From: Bathynomus jamesi
Lineage: Eukaryota; Arthropoda; Malacostraca; Isopoda; Cirolanidae
Reading direction: 5' to 3'
Length of the DNA: 64,000 bases
Assembly (NCBI GenBank): GCA_023014485.1
Contig: JAJOZX010007498.1
Location: 1-64,000 of the forward strand
Shown: piece by piece, positions 1-10,651 of the stretch
Layout of the letters: the number at the start of each line of letters is the position of its first letter
How positions within the stretch are numbered: position 1 is the first letter of the stretch
The notes under the pieces: generated by a model
What the model saw: the letters and a program-made list of their open reading frames with translations, nothing else
Databases searched by the model: none
Told to the model about the DNA's origin: nothing
Translations under genes and position numbers: made by a program

Positions 1-26
1 AGGACACCAGTAAGGCACTCGACTCT

Positions 27-221
27 TTAGATAGGTTATCCTGCTATAAAAGAAGATCTTCAAGAGGTATAACACCACGCTACCTACTCCTGCACCAGTG
101 GAACGGTTGTTTTCGTTTGCTGGCATGGTTCATAGCCCCAACGAAGTCGTCTCTCCGGATGGTAAACTTTGAACAATTGGTTTTGCTGAAAGCAAAATGT
201 TTACAGCGGTTTGAACATTAA
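27..221 (+). pseudogene. hAT transposase C-terminal dimerisation domain, decayed
   Basis: Conceptual translation shows the hAT C-terminal signature TPAPVERLFSFAGM, with upstream RYPAIKE-like and downstream FEQLVLLKAKC-like blocks in other frames. At least two frameshifts separate the blocks, so it cannot make a working protein. In hAT transposases this region dimerises and completes the RNase H fold. The upstream catalytic part lies before base 1. Confidence 0.8.
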
Positions 222-647
222 ATTAACACTCTTAACTTGCGTTTTTTACCCTTATATTGTCAGTAATTGCGTACTGCAGTAAAACTGTAAAATTAAATTC
301 TATGTAAAAAATTTACTTATATATGCTGACCATTCATTGATATGGGTTATGGACCTGGTGAAATGAGAATTGAGAAAAATAGAACTAAAAACTATATGTA
401 GGTCATTTAATAGTTTTTTCTTTGCTGATAAGTTATGATAATACTAAGTTTTAAGTTTACCACCTGAAAAACTGAAAGAGGAATCGTCAATCCCCGTGGT
501 TTAGATCAGGTGACATGGGTAGGATGCGATGCTTGTATTGCCTCAGCCCTCAGGGGAGTATTAGGAGTGATACTTTTCAGGAGTGATTAACAAAATAATT
601 TGTTTTTGTTTACTCTACAAGAGTACAACTTTTCTCAATTCATATAA

Positions 648-772
648 AAGTGATCTTAAAAAGTGATCTTGAAAAGTGATCTTCAAGATCACGATCTTGA
701 TCTGGATCTTCAAGATCACATTTTTCTGGTGATCTGATCTTGATCTTCAAGATCACCAAAGTTGGTGATCTT
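648..772. repeat. GATCTT/AAGATC palindromic cluster
   Basis: A dense cluster of GATCTT and its complement includes GTGATCTTCAAGATCAC at 676-692 and two further GATCTTCAAGATCAC copies near 703-719 and 741-756. It lies just inside the hAT terminus, so subterminal transposase-binding repeats are the likely explanation. Confidence 0.75.
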
Positions 773-783
773 GCCCATCTCTG

Positions 784-1654
784 TATATGGGGAATGTAAT
801 AAGGTTAATTAAATACTGGTTATAAAGTAACCAAGAGAGAAAATTGCTCATGCAAACGAAACGAATATGTATGTGTAAATATCAAAATGAAATAAAAATG
901 GTAGAAAGAAAGAATAAAATAATTTTAAGATCGATTTCATGTTACGCGAACATTAAATTACCTTTTTAATTTTAGGGTTGAAGTTGACCAGGGGTTAGCG
1001 TAGAAAAGGTGTAAATCACGTTATCAAAAAACAAACGGTTATTTGACACCTCAAGAGTGAATGATTGTTCAAAGTTATTTTTGTTTAACCTTTGGTTTCG
1101 TCTGAGGAATATCCTCGAGAGGAGATTTTAAATTTTAATTTAAAGATTTCTTTAAGAAAGACGGTACACGAGAGCGTAACGAAATTGAAATTAGCAAAGG
1201 GAATCACTGCGTCTCGAAGTGTTACATTAAACAAAATTGGATTAAATTCCCCTTTTTCAACTTAACTGAAGTTCGTACTTAAAAATATTATGTGTGGCAT
1301 AACGTACCATTGTTCCCCGACTTAAGCATAAATTACCGAAAAGCAAACGGGTTGGCTTCAAATAAAAATAAGACGTAAAAAGCGTCTATCCTAAAAAGTT
1401 AGGAGAAAGAAAACGGAGGAACTCTGTGTACATTTTGGTGATTTCAAAAAATTCGGAGAATAGGCTATCAAAAATTTGCCTGTACAGAAAAAGGATACGA
1501 GTTCCTTACATTCGATATATAAATATACAAAAATTGTATATGGTATTGTAGTGTGTATAAATTACCAATTAAATTACAAGAAAGTAACCCGATTCAGAAG
1601 GGAATATTTATCACTGCCCAAAAGGAAGTAGGTAAACATTGTAATTAAGGTATA
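784..1654. other. Unassigned AT-rich stretch
   Basis: No credible reading frame, RNA gene or terminal repeat was found. Only short local palindromes such as AGACGTAAAAAGCGTCT are visible. Confidence 0.5.
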
Positions 1655-1750
1655 CATTAGACCAGGGGTCCCCAACCCTGTGCCCGCCGACCCTTTTGCG
1701 TGTGCCCGCCACTGACTGACTACGATTGATTTTTTTATTTAAATTTTTAC

Positions 1751-1827
1751 TAAAATGTTAAGTATGTTACATATTTTAAATATTTAGTTACTAAATATTT
1801 AAGATATGTAACATACTTAACATTTTA
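1751..1827. repeat. Long hairpin inside hAT MITE
   Basis: Two arms of about 36 bp (1751-1786 and 1792-1827) are near-perfect inverted copies around the 5-base loop GTTAC. The arms contain AAGTATGTTACATA and its complement. Confidence 0.9.
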
Positions 1828-1950
1828 TTAAATTTTAGTAGTTAATTACAGAAACAGATGCTCATTTATTTCAAAATAATTATTTCTTTATAAATAAATT
1901 AAGTTTTCGTTTTGATAATTTTTCTAAGATTCTTTGTTAGCCCATCCTTG

Positions 1951-2110
1951 TTTTTTTTTGTGTATTATGTTCATTATTTTACAATTAAATGTTTTTTTTG
2001 TGTATTATGTTCATTATTTTACATAGGAATTAAATGTTTCTTTTTGTGTATTATGTTCGTTATTTTACATAGGAATTAAATGTTTTTTTGGTGTATTATG
2101 TTCATTATTA
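1951..2110. repeat. Four-copy tandem repeat inside hAT MITE
   Basis: Units of about 42-60 bp each contain GTGTATTATGTTCATTATT, with slightly different spacers ending in AATTAAATG and a T-run. The T-run suggests slippage or unequal exchange. Confidence 0.85.
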
Positions 2111-2217
2111 AGTCCAACTATAAATTTGCCTTGAAAAAGTAAATGGTGCCCGCCGCACTACCGGTAGTCTTGAATGTGCTCTTCGGCACAAAAAGGTTGG
2201 GGACCCCTGCATTAGAC

Positions 2218-2700
2218 ATATTATCGCGCTGCATTATTTTTAGTTAATATGGTCAGTTAGCCAAATAGAGTTCAAATAAACAAACGGTTGTAATTCATAA
2301 AGCAACTACATAAGCTATTTTGATGGTCTATCTATTCATTTTAATGGTCTTGCAACTTACAATTACGGTTGTAATCAGTTAAGCAATTAACCAATAACTT
2401 AAAGGAGTTAATTAGCTTGTATTAATTTTTAATCTAAAATTCTTAAAGTAAAAGTCAATTGGATCGAATGTCTTTTCTTTAACAGAAGTAATTGATGTCA
2501 AAATTTAATTTTTCCATTGTAATTTGTTTAGTGTTAAACTCTGACGAATATACTATTTTTGTAGAATGCTTTACAATTATTCCCCTACACGGAAGTAACA
2601 AGAAAACTAAACGGTATTATTTTATATGTTGGCTTGAACCTCTAAACAGGCGTAAATAAAATACATATGATAAATAAATCATAAATAATAAGTCAAAACA
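2218..2700. other. Unassigned AT-rich stretch
   Basis: No supported gene, RNA or element boundary was recognised between the hAT MITE and the next inverted repeat. Confidence 0.5.
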
Positions 2701-2750
2701 TAATAGTATATATTATATATGAAAATTATTTCACACGTGAATAATATTTA

Positions 2751-3022
2751 TGATGAAAATAACCACGAAGGAAAAAGGAAACACAGAATGGTGCTCAAGC
2801 GCTTTCGTCTAATGACATCCTCAGGAACACTGAAATAAATAAGTTCGAGGCTATATATAGGTCACCAAAAAAAAAAAATTTTTTTAGTATATTTTGTGAC
2901 CTATATATACTTAATATTACTTATAGTCTCGAACTTGTTATTTATTTCAGTGTTCCTGAAGATGTCAGACGAAAGCGCTTGAGCACCATTGTTTCCTTTT
3001 TCATTCGTGGTTATTTTCATCA
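2751..3022. repeat. Large inverted repeat with hammerhead-like cores
   Basis: Arms at about 2751-2866 and 2896-3022 are inverted copies carrying GTGCTCAAGCGCTTTCGTCT and its complement, separated by a short A/T centre. Each arm has a CUGANGA...GAAA arrangement: on the minus strand CUGAGGA at 2818-2824 with GAAA at 2803-2806, and on the plus strand CUGAAGA at 2956-2962 with GAAA at 2971-2974. Terminal repeats of Penelope-like elements are known to carry hammerhead ribozymes. The family assignment is inference. A third, degenerate copy is at 52911-53035. Confidence 0.6.
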
Positions 3023-3280
3023 TCATATATATATATATACTGTATATGAGGCGTTGCGAGTACGAGGGACGAACTCGCCAAATCAGTTTTGAGATAGATA
3101 CGTTTAAACTTTGTGACTATTGTGTACGAGGGGCACATAATGCAAATACACGCATTGAAAATAACTTCATTTTGAGTGTACGAGGAGGGTATTTGGGCCG
3201 CTATACCAATTTGACTGTGGATTGGGGGGGTTGAACTATTCATTCGTGGAACAATCGCCAATGTGCCGGGTCGAAAATGG

Positions 3281-3586
3281 GAATTTTTTGTTATTTCTTA
3301 AAAAGTACACTATGTGAGAAGTTTCATTTTATCATCTCAACAAAATATTAAAATATCAAGCATGTACTACCCTACTACCCTTATCACATGCCCCTCCTCC
3401 CCTTTTTACCCTCATATTTGCATATATTTAAATGAAGAAAAATTGTTATTCCTTAAAAAGTACACAATGTGAGGTTTCTTAATCATTTTAACAGAATATT
3501 AAAAAAATCAAGCATGTGCTACCCTACTACCCTTATCACATGCCCCTCCTCCCCTTTTTACCTTCATATTTGCATATGGTTAATGT
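3281..3586. repeat. Tandem duplication of about 150 bp
   Basis: Two adjacent units (about 3281-3434 and 3435-3586) share AAAAAGTACAC, then CCCTACTACCCTTATCACAT and CCCCTCCTCCCCTTTTTACC. They differ by scattered substitutions and small indels. No coding content. Confidence 0.85.
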
Positions 3587-3735
3587 TGTTATATGTTACA
3601 TGATAAGTTGTTTGTTTAATGCTTGATATTTTTGTTTCAGATAAATAGAAATAATTTGCATTTGCTTTAATTATAATTTGAATTATCATAAACTATAAAT
3701 TACATATAATTTGATTTTACTTCTGAATATAAACT

Positions 3736-5850
3736 ATGACTACTAGAAGCAAGGCCTCAAATGCAGCCTTTGGATATCCTACGGAATTCCCAGCAGCCAT
3801 GACTCCTTCAAAAGCAGATGTTGAGAGACACTACCTTTTTGTGCGCCGTCATGAAGCTAAATCAAAAGGATCAGCAACTGATAATGATTGTTACAGGGTT
3901 GTTGTAAAGGATATTGAAGACATTTGAATGAAATTTTCTTTTCCTACGAGTAACACCAAAGGTATCTATCTTAGTCAGTCGATTAATAGAAGCAGCCTCA
4001 AAATTTAACAAGGTGCCGTTACATCGAAGAAATGAAAATTTTGCCTTAAAAGTAGCTCAGTATGATGAAATGTTTGATATATCTTGTGAATGCTATGATA
4101 AGGGAATTGATAGGAAATCTTGCAGGTGTAAGGATAAAATACCAATGGCAGAATGGGAGTCTTTTGTGGGTCAAAAAACAAAGAAAAAATCAGTTAGGAC
4201 CAATTGATCGCATAGCTAGTTCAACAAAGAAGTTAGGACCAATTGATCGCATAGCTAGTTCAACAAAGAAGAGATCTTTAGCAAGAGCCCAAGAAGCACA
4301 AAACCGTCAACTAAAAGCACAAGAAGAAATGATTAAAGCCACCAATGTTTTATCATCAGAATTTATAGAAAATACCGAAGAAGACATGGCTGTAGATTCA
4401 GAGAGGCCGATTTAGAATTGACTGAGAATATTCAGAACAGGCACTCCTATAAAAACCTAGCATTAACAGCAGATCGTTATCGTGTAAGTTGTAGAGCTGC
4501 AGCTGCAATAATCAATGCAGCTTTAAAAGATATGGGGACCCTTAACCACACCAACATGGTTGACAAAGAAATTAGAAAGAGATTGAAATCGCATGGGTGA
4601 AACAAATACTTTTAGGTCTAAATCCGAAAATCTAAAGATGGAGTGCCTTGGATTTGATGGAAAGAAAGATAACATTAACTAAAAGTGGAAAGATAAAAGA
4701 AGAACACTATGTTATTGTGAAAGAACCTGGAAGCATCTATGTAGACCATATCACACTAGATAATGGAACTGCTCGCTGCATAGCAGAAGAGTTGATAACT
4801 ATTATTACAGACTCGAACAGCACAGATACTATCAAAGCTTTACTGTGTGATGGTACTCCTGTAAATACAGGAAAAATTGGTGGAGCCATAAAACTGGTTG
4901 AAATTCATCTAAACAGACCAGTGCAGTAGTTGGTGTGCTTCTTGCGTTTGAATGAGCTACCTTTTATGCACGTCCACAGAGCCATTGATGGTAAAACAAC
5001 AGGTCCAAATACTTTTGTGGGTTCAATTGGGAATAAACTGAAAACAGATTTAACAAAATTGGAGGTAGTGAAATATTCTCGCGTAAAGGGAAACATTAAA
5101 GAAATTCCAGCAAATGTTGTGAAGGAGCTAAGCAGTGATCAAAGATATCTCTATGATATGTGTCTGGCAGTGCAAACTGGAGACACTTCTCAAGATCTGT
5201 CCACTCGATTCCCAGGTACCCTTCACCATGCTCGCTGGCTAACTCTAGCCAACAGGGTCCTTCGATTATATATCTCAACGCCAAATCCCGATAAAACCTT
5301 CAAGATATAGTCAAGATTATTATGCAGTTCTATGCTCCAGGGTGGTTTTGGATAAAATCTCATCCTAATGCAACTGATGGTGCATATAACTTTTGGCATT
5401 TAATGTGCTTGCTTCGAAATTTAGATGAACAACATAGATCAATCATAGAACCAGTATTAAAGAATAACGCCTACTTTTCCCACCCATAAAATATACTCAT
5501 CAATGGTAACTGACAATAAACTAGAAATTAGGGAGCAAACTATTCAGAAAATCATTCTTTCAAGAACAGGATTTTCAGGTACCAGAAACTTTGAGTTGCC
5601 TCGAACCCTCATTTTTCAATCTACTGACTACACCGAGATAATCGATTGGCAAAGAGAGATCATTACTCCTCCACCGCTGCTAAACAATTTTAGCGCCGAT
5701 GAGCTACTAAAGGCTCGATGCAAAGCCACTGGAGATAGCTTCTTTTCCATGCCACAGTCAAAGTGTGGAAAGGGCAGTGAACCTAGTAATAAAGGCAGTC
5801 TTGGTTCAGACAACTGCTGGTTTAGAATACCTTGTTTTTGTAATGTAGCA
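3736..5850 (+). pseudogene. Decayed gene of an uncharacterised multicopy family
   Basis: Reading-frame pieces at 3736-3927, 4013-4207, 4062-4415, 4418-4600, 4648-4929, 4930-5310 and 5503-5813 line up in order on one strand as one protein split by frameshifts and stops. From memory the arrangement (an N-terminal helical region, then a block with LLCDGTPVNTGKIGGAIK, HLNRP, LNELPF, DGKTTGP and RWLTLANRVLRLY) resembles a large uncharacterised family found in many copies in arthropod and cnidarian genomes. I do not know its function. The copy number and a possible RNase H-like core suggest a transposon protein, but that is inference. The copy is interrupted at 5856 by (TA)n and a LINE. Confidence 0.6.
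4193..4270 (+). repeat. Exact 39-bp in-frame tandem duplication
   Basis: Two identical 39-bp units (4193-4231 and 4232-4270) encode 13 residues each beginning LGPIDRIASST. The length is a multiple of three. The perfect identity makes this younger than the surrounding frameshifts. Confidence 0.95.
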
Positions 5851-5855
5851 AAGAT

Positions 5856-5881
5856 TATATATATATATATATATATATATA
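5856..5881. repeat. (TA)n microsatellite at LINE 5' junction
   Basis: A run of about 13 TA units directly precedes the 5' end of LINE A. Confidence 0.95.
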
Positions 5882-5882
5882 C

Positions 5883-7679
5883 ATTTCAGCTGTTAAATAC
5901 TCTCAAGCAATTACAAAACCAGCTGACAAATATAAATATAGAAATCCGAGAGCCGGACAGAAGGTACGACCAAAGGCACTTCATGCGTCATCGGGACAAC
6001 AGGTACCGACAAAGATAAAAAGAGGTAAATTCTCGGAGGACCACAAGGCAACTAAACCGGCACCCCCATTGGAAAACGAATCGGAACCACCTGTATGCGA
6101 AAAAGAAAGAGAAAAAATAAAAATAATCCTAGCCAACATACAGGGCCTCAAATCAAACCACTCCACAAACAAAGTTTTATACCTGAAAGGACTCATGCAA
6201 GAAGCTGGAGCAGACTTTACATGCCTCACGGAAACTCATCTAAAGGACTGCCAGGCGAACTGTGAAAATTGTGAGTCCTGTATTGACAAAAAAGAAATAC
6301 AAATTGACAAATATAACATCCTCCGAGCCGACAGAACAGTGAGACGTAAAGGAGGATGTGCTATTTACACACACGAAAGGCACATAGCAGAAATGGCTAT
6401 AAGTACCTCAAACAACTACGTAGAATGTGTGGCAGCAAAAATTGAAAAATTAAATATGGTACTAATTGTAATGTACAGACCCCCAAACACGCCAACCTCA
6501 AAATTTTCAGATTCCATTACAGAGGTAAGAAACTTGGTAAAAGATCTACATTCTCCAACCCCAAATATTTTTCTCTGTGGTGATTTTAATTTCCCATTCA
6601 TGAAATATAAAAGGATAGGAAAAAATATATGTATACACCAGGACAAGGGGGGCACACGAGAAGACCAGGAGCAGGTAAAAATGCTACTAGCTTTAGCTGA
6701 TGAATTTATGTTAACGCAAGAAATAACAGAAAACACAAGAAAAAACAACTGCCTAGATTTGGTATTCACAAACAACAGTAATTTAATTGATAATGTGGAA
6801 ATATCCCCAACTAGGATATCAGACCACAACATCATTGAAATAACAACTAATATAAAGGCAACAGGAAAGGAAAGAACACGCACAACAGAAAGAAGCAAAT
6901 TCGAAATTTTTAATTTTCACTCCAAAGCTATAAACTGGGAAGAGGTGACATCCAGCATGGAAGTAATAGATTGGAAAACCATTTTCGAGGCCAAGACAAC
7001 GGAAGAGATGCTAATGACGTTAGAGGAGAAGACGTTAGAAATTGTGGAAAAACACGTCCCAAAGATACAACAAAGAGGAAAGAGAAGCAGGTTCGAAAGA
7101 CAAAAGAGGGCATTGTTCCGAAAGAGAAAAAGAGTGACTGCAAAATTAAGTAATTGTAAAGATAACATCAGAAAAATATTAAATGATAAACTGCAAAGTA
7201 TCGATGTCGTCATAGAGGAACTAATCGAGAAGCATACAGAAAAAGAAGATGATGACGCTATAGAAGCGATAAAGGCTAACTCAAAGTACTTCTATAATTT
7301 TGCAAAAAGAAAGTCGAAAAACTATGCGACTATCGGGCCTTTAAAAAATGAGAATAGTGATTTATCTGATGATCTAACAGAAGTAGCTGAAATATTAAAA
7401 GCTCAGTATGAATCATCTTTCAGTATCCCAAAAACTGACAAACTGATATGCGATAGAAACGCGTTCTTTGAAGAAGAACCACAAGGGGAAAGTATAACGG
7501 ATTTCGACTTTACGACGGAGGATATTGCACAAGTCATAGGGAAACTAAAAACACACTCAGCGGCAGGACCGGATAAATGGAATGCCACACTGATCAAAAA
7601 CTGCAAGAATGCAATCGCTGAGCCCCTATACTGGATATGGAGACGATCATTAACACGGGAGAAATACCGGGCATCCTGA
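5883..7679 (+). CDS. LINE A ORF2, N-terminal part: AP endonuclease and RT start
   Basis: The frame is open from 5883, with no clear ATG. The first ~60 codons are basic and probably linker. An apurinic-like endonuclease domain follows (LANIQGLKSN near the start, then LTETHL, GDFNFP and SDHNII), then a helical connector and the beginning of the reverse transcriptase. The endonuclease nicks target DNA to prime reverse transcription. The frame ends with a premature stop because of a single-base shift near 7645; the rest continues in the next feature. Catalytic endonuclease residues look preserved. Confidence 0.9.
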   Translation: MSAVKYSQAITKPADKYKYRNPRAGQKVRPKALHASSGQQVPTKIKRGKFSEDHKATKPAPPLENESEPPVCEKEREKIKIILANIQGLKSNHSTNKVLYLKGLMQEAGADFTCLTETHLKDCQANCENCESCIDKKEIQIDKYNILRADRTVRRKGGCAIYTHERHIAEMAISTSNNYVECVAAKIEKLNMVLIVMYRPPNTPTSKFSDSITEVRNLVKDLHSPTPNIFLCGDFNFPFMKYKRIGKNICIHQDKGGTREDQEQVKMLLALADEFMLTQEITENTRKNNCLDLVFTNNSNLIDNVEISPTRISDHNIIEITTNIKATGKERTRTTERSKFEIFNFHSKAINWEEVTSSMEVIDWKTIFEAKTTEEMLMTLEEKTLEIVEKHVPKIQQRGKRSRFERQKRALFRKRKRVTAKLSNCKDNIRKILNDKLQSIDVVIEELIEKHTEKEDDDAIEAIKANSKYFYNFAKRKSKNYATIGPLKNENSDLSDDLTEVAEILKAQYESSFSIPKTDKLICDRNAFFEEEPQGESITDFDFTTEDIAQVIGKLKTHSAAGPDKWNATLIKNCKNAIAEPLYWIWRRSLTREKYRAS

Positions 7680-9154
7680 AGAGCGCGAACATCGTCCCAA
7701 TATATAAAGGAGGAGATCGATCCGAGGCCAAAAACTATAGGCCAGTGTCGCTTACATCTCATCTCACCAAAATATTTGAAAGAATTGTTAGACAGAAAAT
7801 CTATGACTTTTTGGAAACTCAGAAAAAATTCAATGATAACCAACACGGGTTTCGGTCAGGCAGATCATGCCTGTCACAACTAATGGAACACTACAACAAC
7901 ATTATTGATTCACTTGAAAGTAATGAAAACTATGATGTACTATACACAGACTTTGCTAAAGCGTTCGACAAGTGTGACCATGGAATCATAATACATAAAC
8001 TGAAATATATGGGAATAACAGGAAAAGTAGGGAAATGGATATATAATTTCCTTAGTGAGCGGAGGCAAGTCGTTACAGTACAAGGAGTATCTTCATCAGA
8101 ATCAGAGGTCCTCAGCTCAGTACCACAAGGAACGGTATTAGCTCCACTACTCTTCATAATCATGCTAACTGACATAGATGAGGACGTTACCAGAGACAGC
8201 ACAGTAACATCCTTTGCAGATGACACAAAGATCAGTAGAAAAATACGAAAATCAGAAGACATAGGATCTCTACAAACCGACATAAACAAAATTTACAAGT
8301 GGACGGAAGACAACAATATGAAGTTTAACACCGAGAAATTTCAGCTATTACGGTACGGAAAAAGAGAAGACCTAAAGTCCATGGAATATTATACCCCAAA
8401 TGGACAGGAAGTCCAGAGAAATTCCAGAGCAAAGGATTTAGGGGTTGTAATGACAGATGATGCGAAATTTGAAACACAAAATAAGATAGCAGTAAACAGA
8501 GCAAAGAGAATAACGGGTCTGATATTGAGAACTTTTAAACGAAGGGATAGGAATGTAATGATCCCCCTACTGAAAACCCTGATAATACCCAAACTGGAAT
8601 ACTGCTCGGTCCTAACATCCCCATATAAAAAAGAAGACATTAGACAGCTGGAGGGGATTCAAAGAAGTTTCACAGCCAAGATCAATGGGTGCAAAGAACT
8701 AAATTACTGGGAAAGGTTACGAGAACTAAACCTATATTCACTGGAAAGGAGAAGAGAGAGATACACCATTATTTACACTTGGAAAATAATGGAGAAACTA
8801 GTCCCTAATCTTACTCTGAATCCCATAACTCCCCAAACAACGGTGGAAGGTAGAAACGGTAGACTGTGTCGTATTCCCAAATTGAAGGCGAGACAGGGAA
8901 CATCCTTACCCCTGAAAGAAAATAGTTTTGTAGTGAGAGGACCAAAACTATTTAATCAGCTGCCCAAAGACCTAAGAAACACGAAGGGAGTTGCAGTGGA
9001 AATCTTCAAAAGAAGACTTGACGCCTGGCTCAGAACAATCCCCGATGAGCCGGGCGTACCTGGCTATGTGAGGTGGAGAGCGCAAGAATCCAACTCACTA
9101 CTTCACCAGGCCAACTCGAGAGGAGGAGTGACACGCTTGACCTTCGCGAAATGA
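7637..9154 (+). CDS. LINE A ORF2, C-terminal part: reverse transcriptase
   Basis: This 505-codon frame continues the previous one after the frameshift. RT landmarks occur in order: IVPIYKGG and YRPVSL near residues 20-35, HGFRSGRSC, motif A YTDFAKAFDK, SVPQGTVLAPLLF, and the catalytic SFADDTK (ADD form of the YxDD box), followed by thumb and the C-terminal LDAWLRTIPDEPGVPGY block. The RT copies LINE RNA at the nicked target. Apart from the frameshift it looks recently active. The apparent first codon is a frame artefact, since translation should enter from the upstream frame. Confidence 0.9.
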   Translation: METIINTGEIPGILKSANIVPIYKGGDRSEAKNYRPVSLTSHLTKIFERIVRQKIYDFLETQKKFNDNQHGFRSGRSCLSQLMEHYNNIIDSLESNENYDVLYTDFAKAFDKCDHGIIIHKLKYMGITGKVGKWIYNFLSERRQVVTVQGVSSSESEVLSSVPQGTVLAPLLFIIMLTDIDEDVTRDSTVTSFADDTKISRKIRKSEDIGSLQTDINKIYKWTEDNNMKFNTEKFQLLRYGKREDLKSMEYYTPNGQEVQRNSRAKDLGVVMTDDAKFETQNKIAVNRAKRITGLILRTFKRRDRNVMIPLLKTLIIPKLEYCSVLTSPYKKEDIRQLEGIQRSFTAKINGCKELNYWERLRELNLYSLERRRERYTIIYTWKIMEKLVPNLTLNPITPQTTVEGRNGRLCRIPKLKARQGTSLPLKENSFVVRGPKLFNQLPKDLRNTKGVAVEIFKRRLDAWLRTIPDEPGVPGYVRWRAQESNSLLHQANSRGGVTRLTFAK

Positions 9155-9456
9155 GAAATCATCACGTGGAACCTTTGTAAGGTTGTAAGGTAAGGTATGC
9201 ATATTACGTTGTGTTATAGCAAGTGGCTATGTTATATATAATAAGTGTTATAAGATATCTCGGGAAATAACAATATACATAAAATTGTCAGATAATTAAT
9301 CAAATAGTATGCCAGTATGCTAGGTTAAGTGGCTATGTTGGCCTTATTTTTATATTATTTTTGTATTAAGTTCAATGTATACGTAAGATTGTACTTATAT
9401 GTTAAGTGGCTATGGATTGTGAATGATCCGCAATAAAGATTTTTTTTTTTTTTTTT

Positions 9457-10622
9457 GTATAACTCCTAAATCCTTTTCCTGCTCTATGCTTGCGAACTCC
9501 TTCCCTGACATACTATACGCAAAATTACCGTTGCGCGAACCTATATGTAAAATTTTGCACTTATCGACGCTAAATCTCATTTACTATGTGACTGACCAAT
9601 CAACGATTTTATTCAGATCTTCCTGGATTTTACCTCTATCTTCGTCATTAATCGCCCTACCACCCACTTCGTGTCATCCGCAAACTTTGAGACTGTACTG
9701 ACTAGGCCGACATCTAAATCGTTAATATATATAAGAAAAAGCAAGGGGCCCAATACAGAACCCTGAGGAACGCCGCTCGCTACATTAGCCCAACACGACT
9801 CCGCTCCATCAACAACCACCCTCTGTTTCCAACCTCGCAACCACTCTTCTATCCAATTTATTACTACATCCCTGATTCCATGAGCCTTAGTTTTTTTCAG
9901 TCTGTGCGGTACGGTGTCAAACGCTTTTTGAAAATCTAAATACACTACATCAACCGCCCGATGACTATCGTAAACTTCAACCACGTTTTGAAAAAAAATC
10001 TAAAAGATTAGTTAAGCAAGATTTGTTTCGCTTAAAACCATGCTGCGTATTTCTAACGAAGTTAGAAAATTCTAAGTGTTCGACTATACGATCCCTAATT
10101 ATTGATTCCAGTAGCTTACTTACAACAGACGTTAAACTGATTGGCCTATAATTTCCCGCCGCACCTTTATTGCCTTAAAGATGGGTGTTACATTTGCTAA
10201 CTTGAAGTTATCTGGTACGCACCCCTCAGAAGTAGACGCATTAAAAATCTTTGTTAGTGGCATAACAACGCTTTCTTTTAATTCTTTTAGTTGTATGGCA
10301 TGTATTGAATCCGGCGTCGGTGATTTATGCATTTTCATTTTATCAATATAGAGCATTGCCTCCATTTCACTAACACAATATTATCCAAAATATTACCATT
10401 ATCAAAAAGTATTATGTCTATGACCATAGGAATATTCGTTACATCTTCTATAGTAAAAACTGACGTAAAAAATTCGTTTAACAAGGTAGCCATTTCCTTG
10501 TTTTCAGAAACTAGCTCTCCGTTAACATTTTTCAACGGCCCCAGACACTTTTTATTGGATTCCTATTATTGACATATTGAAAGAATCGCTTGGAGTTTTC
10601 TTTACCGTCACGAACTATGGAG
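9457..10622 (-). pseudogene. CR1-like LINE reverse transcriptase fragment
   Basis: Minus-strand translation gives a CR1-type RT broken by frameshifts. In order there are FFQYVNNRNP and [62 protein letters not shown] (motif A), [28 protein letters not shown] (catalytic), and MRFSVDKCKILHIG with EQEKDLGV. Both ends are truncated: it stops at (TA)n at 10622 and abuts the LINE A tail at 9457. A CR1 C-terminal and 3'UTR piece of probably the same family lies at 10944-11262. Confidence 0.88.
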
Positions 10623-10623
10623 A

Positions 10624-10651
10624 TTTAATATATATATATATATATATATAT
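10624..10651. repeat. (TA)n microsatellite
   Basis: TA run between the CR1 fragment and the inverted-repeat element. A second run at 10924-10943 lies just beyond the element. Confidence 0.95.

Larger units (their letters stand above)
1..783 (+). mobile_element. hAT transposon, 3' part
   Basis: The left edge of the window lies inside a hAT element. Decayed transposase C-terminus occupies about 1-221. Three repeats of GATCTTCAAGATCAC follow at 648-772, and the end at about 770-783 reads, on the minus strand, CAGAGATGGGCAAG, a typical hAT terminal inverted repeat start. Subterminal repeats of this kind are known hAT transposase-binding sites. The 5' end is outside the window, so a matching TIR and target duplication cannot be checked. 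Confidence 0.7.
1663..2209. mobile_element. Non-autonomous hAT MITE with 8-bp target duplication
   Basis: The element begins CAGGGGTCCCCAACC and ends with its exact complement, a 15-bp perfect TIR. It is flanked by the perfect 8-bp direct repeat CATTAGAC at 1655-1662 and 2210-2217, the hAT hallmark. It is 547 bp and has no coding frame. Inside are a long hairpin (1751-1827) and a four-copy tandem repeat (1951-2110). Confidence 0.95.
5882..9456 (+). mobile_element. LINE family A, nearly complete, 5'-truncated
   Basis: A non-LTR retrotransposon of the CR1/Jockey type. An endonuclease-reverse transcriptase reading frame is followed by a short 3'UTR (9155-9430), AATAAA at about 9432 and a T-run to 9456. 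The 5' end abuts (TA)n with no 5'UTR or ORF1, so it is truncated. One frameshift near 7645 separates the protein into two overlapping frames. Older or shorter copies of the same family lie at 16003-16745, 22931-23684 and 26731-26917. Confidence 0.9.
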
